From: Mortierella sp. BCC40632
Lineage: Eukaryota > Mortierellomycota > Mortierellomycetes > Mortierellales > Mortierellaceae
DNA: 64,000 nucleotides
Reading direction: 5' to 3'
Assembly: GCA_011634665.1 (NCBI GenBank)
Contig: WAEK01000001.1
Span: 511,501 to 575,500, forward strand
In this document: positions 36,494 through 48,067 of the stretch, piece by piece
How positions within the stretch are numbered: the first letter of the stretch is position 1
How the letters are laid out: each line of letters starts with the position of its first letter
Notes under the pieces: generated by a model
Databases searched by the model: none
Told to the model about the DNA's origin: nothing
Seen by the model: only the letters and a program-made list of their open reading frames with translations
Position numbers and translations under genes: made by a program

Positions 36494-39400
36494 ATGGGGG
36501 TGATTGGACTTTGGCAATGGATTCGACGAAAGCTCTCGCGCTTTCGGAACCGAGGGGAACCAGCATGCTGTTCCTGCTGCGAAACGCCATCTCCCTCTCG
36601 AACCATTTGTGTCGATCTTCTGGGCGCGTTTTACGCCACCATCCGCTACGCGTATAGCACCCATGCTGTCCAGCAGGCACACAGCATTACTGAATCCGCA
36701 ATACGTAGAATAGGTAAATAAAATTGCCACGAGAGGGAGCATAGTTTGAGGACATCATAGTATTTCTATTAACCCAGCTTTTTTTAATTCTGAGAAAGGC
36801 GACAAAGAAAACACTGTCATTTATGTTGATGGGTCGCCATGTCTGGAGAAACAGAGGACTCATGAGAATCGTAAAAAGTCGCGTGATAAAGCTCTTGTAC
36901 GAGCACGAGAGGCAATCAACGATTTCAAGTCCCACGTCATCAAGGGTTCAAGACCAAGGAAAAAGCACTTCCGAAAAGTATGGAAGTCGCTTAGGTCGGC
37001 CTTTTTACTGGCGACTAGAAGATCGACGTGCTTTTTTATCTCCCAAGATGAGGGATCAAGGATGGAAAGTAGTTGAATGTCCTAGTGAGGCCGATGTCGA
37101 GATTGCCAAAAACATTGGAGTGGATGATGTGGTCGTATCCATAGACAGCGATTTTCTTCATTTATTCGACAGTTTCAACGATTTGGCAACCCGTTGGACA
37201 GGGATCTCGACTAAGGACCCACTGCTATCATATTCCGCAGATTCTGGAGCAGCTAAGTTTGAGTCGGGCGCAGCTTACTGCTCTCGGGATCGTTACAACA
37301 AACGACTACAGCAAGAATCTGCGTCAGTTTGGGGTCGCAACGAACTACAAGTTAATCAAGGACGATGTGGACAATAGTGGAGGTAAATCATGTTTCAAAC
37401 CTGTATCTTTAATTGAGCTGCTCTCTGCTACAACAACTATTTAACTTATCGTTTCTTTTCTACTTTTGTTTTCTGCTCTTTGGGTTGATAGACCCGAACG
37501 ACATTATCGACGGATACTTATCCTTAAAGAGCATCAAGCTGGGCCTCACTGGAGAGTCGTTTAAAAAGAGAGTATCAAAGTTTTCATCGAGCTGCGGCAA
37601 ACACCAATCAGCTCATCGGACGCGACTTTGACGATACCGAACGATTTGGATTATTACGGCCTTCGTGGAGAGTTTGATGCCTTGTGTACAATGGCCAAAG
37701 AGCATCAGAGGCAACAACAGCAGAATCGATCCAAGGGGAAAAAAGTACGTTGTAGCTTCTATGATGTTGACCGCGAATGTGATATTTCCTGATTTTAACT
37801 GCTGTGTCCTTTGTTTAACATAATAGAATGCAGCCCCACAAACAGCGACACAGGCTCAGTCAGGATTTTAACCCATTCAGGACCATCACCTCAGGCACCG
37901 ACCGAACACGGTACAGACACAAAACTAGAGGTGAACCCGAAGAACACCCACCACCTGAGATAATGCTACAATACGAGCAGAAGCCATGGAAGCACCCTCC
38001 CAACCGTTCCGATACCGAGCCAACTAATTCTGAGAAGACCAGTTATGGTCTCCGAGCGACTTTATCAAAAGGTTTTCCACAACGCGACGAGAACTTGAAG
38101 GGTCTAGAACAAGAGCATCCGACCGTGGCGCTAGAACTCGGAAGTCTTCGGCGCAACATCTATGCGGCACTACCAGAAGATCAAGCTGTGGCAGGAGTGA
38201 TATTGGACTGTTTACGCCAGGCCGTTCATGACGCCAACATCATAAAACGCCGTTTTCAGCAAATTATTGGCAAGTTCATCGACACTGTCGTTGCTTCTGA
38301 AGTCAGTCAGCAGGATCGTGAGCTGCTAGACCATCTATGTGTCCGAACCATAAAGCCAGATGTGCCTAGAAATGGATCAGATAATCAAGAGCAGAAGGTT
38401 GATCTGTTTGTTCGCTCATTCCTGAGGTCGCTTTACACAGGCAATGAACCGCAAGCGACAATCCCCAGGAGATTCTGGGACAGGTTAAAGGCCTTAGGCA
38501 TTATGGAGGAGGGTTTCACTCCGACAGTAAGTCGGACGCGGGGATACAAGCCTGAGGGGATTACACGCTGTATCGCCACGCAGTTACGTGTTCAACTCCA
38601 GAAACACTACAATAATGGATTTTTTGATTTACAAGCAAAGGTAGTGCGCGTATTCGTTTAATGCATTCATTATTTTGAGAAACACTAAAGGCAGTTCATA
38701 ACCTAAATTGAAACCTTACTCTGCTCTTCTTTTTGTAGCTTGCTCACATGCAAAGGACCGGTAAAGTTGATCCCAAGATATCCATCGAGATTAAGGACAA
38801 TTTGTCAGCTGTAGAAAACTTCGTCTTTTTAAACAGAGTTGGTGGAAACCCCTGGAGACTCATCCCTCTGTCGCCGATAAAAAACGGCTCCGTGACATTC
38901 ACGGAGTACGAGTTTGGAACGTTCCTCTGTGAACATCCAAGTACCTATTATCTGATGGAGACTATGTCAAAGGCGTCGTTTCCAAGCGACGACACTTGGC
39001 ACCTTACTCCGTCTGGGCTTGTTTTGGACAGGATGCCGCGTGCAGATTTTGGTGTACTTATAGCTAAGTTTATTGCTCCCCTCAAACAAACGAACCTATC
39101 AACCCGTCAGCAAGGGAAACTGGGATACATTGGAGCAATTCAGCTGCCTACACACAACGCAATTAGAGAGCACATCAACACGCTACGGCACAAAGACTTT
39201 GATCCAAGAATGTATCTAACCAAAGGGTATTTTTGCGGGGATCGGTTCGAACCGACGGTCACAGACTGCAGCTACTCGGCTTTAAGCTGAGAGAACTCTT
39301 GTCAGTCAAGTTTAAACGATACAAGAAGAGTTTACTCCCCGACAGGCTTTTTTCCACAACCCACGGCACTGACGACCCTCTCACGGAGGTCCGGAATGTT

Positions 39401-39900
39401 TTCCAGACTGCACAGGATGTCAAGAACAAACTTGGGTGCACCCCCAACCAAGTTCGTGAGCATGTAAAGATCCTTGGGATTGATTTAGGTCAAACTTGTG
39501 TTGTAGGTGCGACAGTTCTACGCTCCACTCTACCAAAACGTCGCAAGCGAAGGGGTAAACGGGGAGGGAACAGGAAGGGCAAGAAGCGACGAGGGAAACG
39601 AAAACGTATGAACACCCAAGAAGTTCCCGCCATCGCGAGCATTGATGACTTGGAGCAACGGCAACCAAAGTATTTCAATCTGGTAGCCAAACAGAAGTCC
39701 ATTTACCAACCACTCTTCAGGCTTCGGCGTTGGATAAACCAAAGAAAAGAGCACAATTGGAAGAAACAGGCCGAAGGTGGATCCTGCACGAGTGTCGTGC
39801 AAATCGAGTCCTCGCTCCCCCCGCTACGTGGGCAAAATGCTGATATCAGCAAGTACTTTGGATGCTATTCCGAAGCCGAACCATACCTCGATCGATTCTA
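36494..39900 (+). pseudogene. Fz1, 5' part: FEN1/XPG-like plus Fanzor-like RuvC fusion, decayed
   Basis: This is the larger part of a gene homologous to Fz3. The XPG N-region starts at 36494 (MGVIGLWQWI, ICVDLLGAFY) and continues after introns at 36714-36798 and 36946-36994 (VIYVDGSPCLEK, VVECPSEADVEIA, VVVSIDSDFLHLF, TTNDYSKN). Later exons (about 37492-37744, 37827-38640 and 38739-39900) cover the helical middle and RuvC-I (ILGIDLGQTCVVGA), followed by a very basic insert. Frame breaks without splice explanation occur near 37200, 37570 and 39230, the last in a T-run. The frame then runs into the nested element at 39901. Ancestrally it would have been an RNA-guided-type DNA nuclease with a flap-nuclease domain. 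The copy is probably non-functional. The ATG choice follows the conserved MGxxGLW start of the FEN1 family. Confidence 0.85.
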
Positions 39901-39916
39901 TCCCTTAAACCGTAAG

Positions 39917-40721
39917 CTAGGCAAAAATGCCATTTAACTTTAACATTTTGATGGTTTTCAGCAGTTTTCTCAAAAGTTTTTTATGAGACATCCCCCCAAT
40001 CTCTAAGGTCAGAAACTAGCAATTCAAACTACGCACCGAAGCAAGGAATGGACACAAGCCCGATCCACTTCAACTTGAGCTGCTGGATTGATCCCCCGTA
40101 TGGTTAAACGTGCTCCTCTTATCTCAAGTCCAGGTAGCCCTCGATGATGACAGGTTTAGTTTCAGTTAAGCGCGACATGGCTTGGAGTATGTTTTACACT
40201 ACTTGGGGGAAAGCTCGGTCTCTATCTTGCTGCCATGTGGGCAGTCTGTTCATTGCGATCAAGATTGTTTGTACCTTCAATAGGAGTGCTGCTTTCAAAC
40301 GCGCCTTTTTTGGTTCCTGTGTTTGAAATCATTGCCAGAGAGGCTCTTGTACACTCTCTGTTCCTTCTAAGTGTTGAAGACCAGAGATTCACAAAATCAT
40401 AATCGCATCCTTACTCCATATGGAATAAGCTTTTTTCATTTTTTTCCTGCACATCCCAAAAAGGCATCGCAGACCCGAGAGGGGTTCCTCTCCCCGAGTA
40501 GTCGGGTCCCCTCTCAAACACCTCTAATCCAGTTCTCAGAACCAACTTAAGGAGCCCATATACATGTTTCACTTCTGCTGGGGATCTGATCCATGGCCTT
40601 GGCACCATCCACTGTGTCTATCAATAGAAGGTCCGTGCGGTCCGGCCAAAAAAAAAATAAAACCCTCCCACCCCCGCAGAAAGAGATAATGGCTACCCTT
40701 TCCAGCCGATACTGATGAAAA
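39917..40721. other. Left non-coding part of the nested element
   Basis: No gene is recognised between the left inverted end and the first degenerate ORF. The stretch is ordinary in composition with short frames only. Confidence 0.5.
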
Positions 40722-41762
40722 ATGGTCTTTGACAGCAGCATTCTTGACACTGACAACAAGATCAATGTGACTGAAGACTCCTTGACTCAGGAACAACCAC
40801 AGGATCTCATTGTTTACGGCACCCCTGTCGAAGATATTGACCATGGCATGAACACCGGAGCCAGAGCGAGAATGATGCCATTCCCCACCAATTCCCCGCA
40901 ACCCTTCCGTCTATGCCTTAGACAGTCAAGCAGCCAAGTCTTGGTCCTGCTCATCATCCGTGGCCAGTGCGATAGGACGGCTCAAAGCCAGGCTAGCAAA
41001 AGATAATATGGAAGTGGAGAACAACAATCGTCGAGAACACCAGCCAACACAGATTCAGTCACCTCCAAGCTATCCCAAAACAATCATACTAGAGTCTCCT
41101 CCTACTCTGTCCATTGACCTGGATGATCCTATCCCGGAAGAGAACCAGAGGTCTGTTGCATATCAGCCATCAACCGCCATTTTACAGCGACACCTCAAAT
41201 ATTCTACCGCCCTGAATTGGCTCCGCTCTCAAGATGCTATCAAAGGCGAGAATCCCCTAAACATCATCCTTAAAGAAGGAAACGAAATCTTTTGCGACAT
41301 CGACATCCACGATTCTCAAACGAGAGAACAGGCGATAGTGGCTTTTGCAAACGCATTGGTGTGGTGCAGCGTGGGAGACCAATACCGGTTCATAGCAATT
41401 TGCAATTGCCACTGTGGCAACAAAAAGGCAAGCAACAAGCAGTTGTCCAGCATCTGATCAACCTGAGGTCAAGGTTCAAGACTGAGTGGAAAAAGAGACA
41501 CGCCGATGACCAATGCACAGACCGCGAGGCGATCCAGCAAAAGTACCTGCTCCTGGTAGTGAAATACAATTTATCAAAGGCTGCTGTAAAGACACGAGGT
41601 CACCTCTTCCTTTTGGCTTTCTTGGCTGCAGTCTTTCTTCTTATCCCCCCCTCACCGCAACAAGCAAATCGAGGCTGTCGTGACCCTCATGAGGCAATGC
41701 ATTCAGGCGTAGGCGCATTGTCTCATTTTCTGAAGATAACGACTTGGCCCAATGAAAAATAG
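40722..41762 (+). pseudogene. Degenerate ORF of unknown function in nested element
   Basis: Overlapping frames suggest one broken coding region. Frame 40960-41457 reads ALNWLRSQDAIKGENPLN, EQAIVAFANALVWCSVGDQ and HCGNKKASNKQLS. Frame 41292-41762 continues the sense as VVQHLINLRSRFKTEWKKR, with helical sequence after it. The switch sits at about 41440-41450 and needs a one-base indel. The product would be about 200-250 residues and hydrophilic, with a Cys/His pair. I do not recognise the family. It lies upstream of Fz2 on the same strand, inside the inverted ends, so it belongs to the element's cargo. Confidence 0.4.
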
Positions 41763-41862
41763 CAAACAGAGCATGTGTATTTCCTCTTTTTTTTTTTTTC
41801 CTTTTTGTCGATAAACCCGGACGAATGTATTCTCACTCCTCGAGTGTTGCGTGTTATTTGTC

Positions 41863-41896
<34 letters not shown>

Positions 41897-42107
41897 AGAG
41901 GGATATGAGAGAGTAGGATATGAGAGGAGAGAGTAGGATATGAGAGAGTAGGATTTGAGAGAGTAGGATTTGAGAGAGAGTAGGATATGAGAGTAGGATA
42001 TGAGAGAGTAGGATTTGAGAGAGTAGGATTTGAGAGAGAGTAGGATATGAGAGAGAGTAGGATTTGGGGCAGTAGGTTTTGGGGCAGTAGGTTTTGGGGC
42101 AGTATGC
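41863..42107. repeat. Poly-A tract followed by a GAGAGTAGGAT(A/T)TGA minisatellite
   Basis: An A31 run (41863-41893) leads into about 170 bp of imperfect units of the type gagagagtaggatatga / gagagtaggatttga. These end in three units of GGGGCAGTAGGTTTT-type sequence (42065-42105). The array lies inside the nested element upstream of Fz2. Spacers between units are absent, so it is a minisatellite and not a CRISPR array. Confidence 0.85.
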
Positions 42108-42240
42108 ATGTGAGTATGGAACATCAAGCACGGGCCTCTCCTCAGGAGAAGGCCTGAGCGGACCAAATTGGCAACGGTTTTACGCCTCATTTGGTACTTT
42201 GAAAAGGTTGTGCCAGTGTAAGTATTAGCAGCGCCTGTCT

Positions 42241-42360
42241 TTTTTTTTTTTTTTTCAAAAGAGTCCTTTTTTTCGAAAGAGTCCTTTTTTTTTCAGAAGA
42301 GTCCTTTTTTCAAAATAGTCCTTTCCCCCCTCCCCCCCCAAAAATAGTCCTTTTTCCCAC
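42241..42360. repeat. Short tandem array of (A/G)GAGTCCTTTTTT-type units
   Basis: Six units of roughly 16-22 bp share aa(g/t)AGTCCTTT followed by T or C runs, beginning with a T15 tract. It sits about 100 bp upstream of the Fz2 start and may be part of its promoter or merely expanded low-complexity DNA. Confidence 0.75.
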
Positions 42361-42467
42361 ATCCACGAGCATTTGGGCTGTTGAAAATAACAAAAATCTC
42401 CTTTTTCTTTGTTTGCACTTCTCCCCTCTCACATTCACCCAACTAGCCTACAAAGCCATTAAAAAAC

Positions 42468-44077
42468 ATGACAGTCAAACAAGCTTGGAAGACTATTGCA
42501 AAAGCTGGTATCCTACGGTCTGCAGTAGATCCGAAAGAGCTTCCTTCTGTCCACGTCGACCTCTTTGCACTCTATTTATCCTATCTCCTTGCCATTCTTT
42601 TTTGGTTCCAGAAGAAATTGCTGCGCCTGGCTTCCAGGGGCAAGGAGCCAGACGAAGAGCCCGACTGGATCGCCAAAGCAATAAGCAAGAAACTCAAACT
42701 CAGCTTTTCCAATGACGCGATTATCCACATCGACGGACTCCCTATCGCTGAAAAGGTCGTCGCCAGGAAACATCGATCGCAAAATGAAGTGGATAGTCGT
42801 GAGCAATGTTCCAGCTCTCTGTCCGCATTCAACGCAGCAATTCAACCAAACCAGGAGTATCCTGATGGTGGGGATCGCTCAGCACGCAACTTGCGCCGAC
42901 GCCTACTCCGGGCATTTGTGAACATGACGGCTTCCTGGAAGTGTTCAATACGGATCGATATGGGCATGCGGGTCAAGGTTGCCAATGACCTCGTGGCTCT
43001 TGGCCACCGCGCTCATGTTTTGCTCTGGCGAGACCGATAACTGCATTAGGCGCGAAGCATTGGGGGTCAGACAACGGATCTATGTAGCGACAGTCGATAG
43101 CGATATGCTCTTTACCCCCAACATTCATTTGATCAGTCAAGACCGCGCTATCAAGTCCACATTCTGGCTGTACACGATCAACGACGAGGCCCTGGGACAA
43201 CTGAGGGTTCCGGACTTTGTGGTATGGCAAGCAGTGGCGATCACCTCGGGGAACGACTATTGCGAAAATGTCAAGGGGTATGGCATCAACAAGAACCAGA
43301 AAATTCTTGTTGGACTATGGGATCGATTGCCTGCAGGTCAAAGGACGGTGCAAGCGCTGTTAGCAGGGTATGCCAAAGCTCTTGAAGTGGATCCAAGCCA
43401 GTTTGACGATGCGACCAAAATTTTCATCCACGCAGAGGAGACACCACTAGTGCCTCCCTCGACGCCCCTCAGAGATACTTTGCCTATCGGACCAGTTGTT
43501 GAGTGCAGCCAAGAAATTCCCCGAGGAGCTTCGCAAGCTCAACACTAGGATTAAAAAAGAAAGCAGTGGCGCAGGGTAGGACTGAATCTTCTCCAAAGCC
43601 TGCAGCCAGTTGATGACAGGGGACATTATTTTAATGATCAACTTTTTTTTTTTTTTTTTTTTTCAAACTTGTATAGGCATAGTGGCAGCGCAAGCGTTGT
43701 CAAGACCTTCGTTCTCGTTTCGGCGTGCTGATGAACAGCGGAATGAAAACGCCATGCGAATCCAGGCCGAGAGCGGTGCTACAAGACATATGACCAAGGA
43801 ACGAAATGTCCCGACTCTCAAAATCACCCAGCCTCGTGGTATGGGAATGATTGACAACTTTCCGAGAAAGGAAGAAGAGGAAGAAGAGATCTCTGAGCCA
43901 GCTGTTGGTCAAGGCGAGACTGACAATTGGCGCACAGCTCGTTCGGGAGTCGAGACCAGTACATCTAAAAATCCACAACGGAGTGTTCTGTGAGCAAGCA
44001 GCCAGTTCACGATAAGCGGCTCCTCAAAAGGCAAGTTTCAATATAGGTTTCAATATAGGTTGCAGCTTGGGTTAAGG

Positions 44078-44108
<31 letters not shown>

Positions 44109-46544
44109 GGATTAACCCATCTTTTCTCACTAGGGCTGTAAAGCGAGAAGCGCCAACCGATGAGAATGACAGAAACGAACAAGATGCGAATTCTCTGACA
44201 ACGATCGAAGCAAGTGAGGCAAGGACCCCACTGGAGCCTTTAACAAAACGACGACGCGGAAAGCTGAAGAGGGCAAAGGCTACAAGACTTGCTGTTCAAA
44301 CGGCCCTGGGAGCAGAAAGCAAGTCGGAAGCAGGAGCATCTAATAGAGTATCGCCCGGTAACCTGATTGACCAAGTATTAAACTCAACATCTGACTGTAT
44401 CACCCAGAAGCGCGATCCAATCCAGTGGCGAGTAGAATCAGTTCTCAAAGAACGGCTTCCTTCTATATCAGAAACAGAACGCAGAGCAGCCGCACAGTAC
44501 ATTGGTGACACACTGCTAGCGATAGCAAAGTGCAACTCAGAGGCCACTAAACTTGCACTCTATGTCATCCAATGGTTCATTGCCAGGACAGTCGCAAACA
44601 TGTATTCTGCAGGGGACAATCAAGTAGAGGATCGAAAAAGGTTACAGACGGTAGACACAGAGGATTTTTGTCGACAACTTATAATTTACCTCTACTGCGG
44701 TGACAAGACAAAGCGAGGGACACCAGGCATGAACCTCGCCAAGGAAGTGGTCAGCGACTTTGCCGAGAGAGCCGGGACTGATTTTGATCAGCAGCGACAA
44801 CAATTTCAGTCGCACCTTCAGGGCCAAGTACCCCACTGCTTCTTTGAAGGGTCGGGGCAGAGTCTTCACAAATTATTGCGCAAGACATTTGTCGAGTTTG
44901 TCCCAGAGTTGATCAGCAGAGTAAGTAGCATGAACCTTTCCATGTTGAGAGTTTGAATTGTCCAGCATTTCAACATATCCTAACCATGATAACTTTTTAT
45001 AGGTACGCCAAAGAAACCCGACATGGGCCCAATCGACAGAGGGTGCAGCGTTGTTGGCAGCAGTGGAGGAAAGTGGAGTGTCGAAAGCGTACAGCCAGGC
45101 CGAGGTCTTCACGATTCTCAACCTCCAACTACCAGCTCTGGAGCGGATGAAATTGGCCCCTGCTGTTCGAGACACGACAGCCTTCCTTACAGTCCCCGAG
45201 CAGTATCTTGTCCGCGCAATCTTTCGACAGGACCGTGTCAACGAAGCAAAACAAAGGATAATCAAAGAACTGCTGGGAGTCTCCACTCAGGCTGAGGCGG
45301 CAAAGAGGGCTTCAGATCATCCAGGCGAGATCTGCTACAGGCTCTTTGTCGGAGGAAGACAAAAGACCAACTATGACAGAACAACCTGTGTTGGGAGACC
45401 ATCGACATCCCAGCTTCCGGGACTGTTTGACTCTTTTGGCTTGGCGGTTGCTACAGCGGAAGAGGAGCTTGAAGAGGCAGCCAAACAATTGCCTGGGCGA
45501 GGGAAGAGCAATACTGAACAACCTGAGGGGACTGCGGCCAAGAGGAGCTATGGAGAGCTGAAGAGTCGGTTTGTCGGAAAGGCAAAAGAATGGATCACTG
45601 CACTGAAGGCAGCGAAATGTCATCAGATGGGCAATCTAGATGTAAAATCAGCCAATACCGAACACCCGCAGCTACACCCACACCACAAACATTGTTTGCG
45701 TGGAACAATCGTAACAGACGGATATCAGCTCCGGTTACTTGCCTATCGCGCACTGGATCCCAAGACCAAAAAGGTTCAGAGTCCTAAAGGCGATGCAGAG
45801 GCGACAGGCAGTACTACCCCATGTCCAAAAGCCAGCAAATCTCTTGCACACCCCTCAACGGTGGTCGGAATTCTATCCCGTATGTCACCGAGCTCTTCAA
45901 AAATAAGGAGACAGCAGTTGACAGGCTTGTCGGGAAAAGCTGTGTGGTGATTGGGGTTGACCCTGGGATTGCCGAGCTCATCACAGCGGTGATAGTTGAT
46001 AGCGCCCGACCCGACCGGGCTTCAAATCACCACTTGTCCAGGGGAACGTACAACAGGCACACAAAGTGGATCAGGCACCTGATGCAGCTTGCCAAGGAGA
46101 CGGATGATATCAATACAGCAGAGCAAGCGATTGTTCCAGTAACCGTTGAGGACCCTGGCAAGGTTCCAGAAGAGTCACGACTGCGACAACTCTCCAAGAA
46201 CAGTGAGGAGCATGTCCGGTCGAAACTTGGTGCTGATGGGTTGCTTGGAGCATTCTACGGATCCATGTCCTACAAGATCCTCAAGTACCAAAAGCAGCAA
46301 AGACATCGATCAGAGATAGACCAGCGCCTTTCACATATTCTGCAGACGGCTGTTAGCATCGCCAATCTGGAGACAGCAGAGGAGATGCAAGAACCCCTGC
46401 CAAAGCCCAGTCTGCCATCCAAGCGACAGGTCATTCTTGCCATTGGAGACGGAGTGTTTAAGCCATTTAATGGTGGAACGAGTGGAACGTATCTCGTGCT
46501 GGAGAGACTGTGCCAGATGGTAAGTAAAGGCGTAGGACAAAGGA

Positions 46545-46577
<33 letters not shown>

Positions 46578-46901
46578 TCAAGACTATGATTTTAATATGA
46601 TACTGCTGCCTAATAGGCACTAGGGATGGGTATTTTTGTGTGTCTGGTTGACGAGTACAACACATCGCAGCGATGTTGTCTCTGTGGCGACAGCACGGAG
46701 GAGAACAAGAGATCGATAATTTGCAAGGCAGAGTGTCATAACGTCAAGTCCAGTAGAGCCAGTGCAGCGGGAGCCAACACAGAAGCCAAGCATGAGTCAG
46801 CACGCAACCGCGACGTGAATGGTGGGCAAAACATGGCAATGGCGGTTCACCACTGGCTGTCGAAGATGGAGTGGCCATGGTTCTTGCGCCGAAGTCAATA
46901 G
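42468..46901 (+). CDS. Fz2: XPG-like plus Fanzor-like RuvC fusion inside nested element, probably damaged
   Basis: The N-terminal flap-nuclease region is divergent but readable: SVHVDLFALYLSYL, IIHIDGLPIAEK, FCSGETDNCI, YVATVDSDMLF and ITSGNDYCEN. A one-base discrepancy in a TTTT run near 43015 and another near 43490 break the frame. Later exons join in frame: 43677-43989, 44134-44920, 45003-45773, 45836-46519 and 46617-46901. The 62-nt intron 45774-45835 explains an otherwise apparent shift. RuvC-I is VVIGVDPGIAELITAV, the alternative glutamate is in VDEYNTS, the zinc ribbon has CCLCGD and a later Cys pair, and RuvC-III is NRDVNGGQNMA. The last intron is at the same site as in Fz1 and Fz3. 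Unlike those copies it lacks the long Arg/Lys insert after RuvC-I. The RuvC half looks catalytically complete; the XPG half may be broken or mis-sequenced. Confidence 0.8.
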
Positions 46902-46919
46902 GAACAATGGGAAGCCAAA

Positions 46920-46938
46920 GTCGAGTGTGGAACTCGAC
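46920..46938 (+). ncRNA. Post-stop stem-loop of Fz2 (candidate guide-RNA scaffold or element signal)
   Basis: GTCGAGT (46920-46926) pairs perfectly with ACTCGAC (46932-46938) around a 5-nt loop, 18 nt after the stop codon. Equivalent hairpins follow Fz1 and Fz3. In TnpB/Fanzor systems the guide RNA is transcribed from the 3' end of the nuclease gene (established knowledge). Assigning this hairpin to such an RNA is inference. Confidence 0.35.
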
Positions 46939-47081
46939 ATTATTTATCCTGTTTCAGTAAGTATTTCTTGTTTGAAACAAACATACCCTGTATTTTGTGC
47001 TCGCTCAATGGAATCTAACCACTCATTATTATTTTTTTAAATCGGCAAATTTGCCTACCAAACCTTACGGTTTAAGGGATA

Positions 47082-47811
<730 letters not shown>

Positions 47812-47833
47812 CAGACTAGCAGTTATTTTCTTT

Positions 47834-47850
47834 GCGTGTTGCCAACACGC
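47834..47850 (+). ncRNA. Post-stop stem-loop of Fz1
   Basis: GCGTGTT (47834-47840) pairs perfectly with AACACGC (47844-47850) around a 3-nt loop, 22 nt after the Fz1 stop. It follows a short ctagcagacta repeat at the stop codon, also echoed after Fz3. It is a candidate 3' guide-RNA element or right-end signal; the role is inferred. Confidence 0.35.
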
Positions 47851-48067
47851 TCTGGCCATTCTTAGGAATGTGCCTTTTTGATTGTCCGCGCGTTCGCGCT
47901 GGTTACGGTGACGTAATTCTAGCCGCGGATGCGTGGCTTTCAGGAGAAGGAGAAGTCCCTTCGGCATCTTTTTTCTCATTTGCTCCGAACGATCGAATTC
48001 ATCATCCATCCGGCCTCTCTTCCCCTCTCCCCTCTCCATCCCCCTTCGCCCTCTCTCTCTTTATACG

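Larger units (their letters stand above)
39901..47079 (+). mobile_element. 7179-bp insertion with 16-bp perfect inverted ends and TA target duplication
   Basis: The left end is TCCCTTAAACCGTAAG (39901-39916) and the right end (47064-47079) is its exact reverse complement. The ends stay similar further in: TAGGCAAA-n2-TGCC is shared after a 4-nt gap. TA flanks both sides (39899-39900 and 47080-47081). The element splits Fz1 between RuvC-I and the zinc ribbon. It carries a degenerate ORF of unknown function and Fz2, but no recognisable transposase, so it is either non-autonomous or moved by something not recognised. A TA duplication is typical of Tc1/mariner-type integration (established knowledge). 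The superfamily assignment is inference. Confidence 0.85.

Noticed and set aside
41894..42107. Possible CRISPR-like array
   Set aside because: Units are contiguous and imperfect with no spacers, and the host is eukaryotic; it is a minisatellite.
45774..45835. Apparent frameshift just before RuvC-I of Fz2
   Set aside because: A 62-nt GT-AG intron restores the frame exactly, so a mutation is not needed.
47834..47880. Helitron 3' end (hairpin plus CTRR)
   Set aside because: CTGG does follow the Fz1 hairpin closely, but no comparable CTRR lies at the same distance after Fz3 or Fz2, and no Rep/helicase gene or 5' TC end was found.
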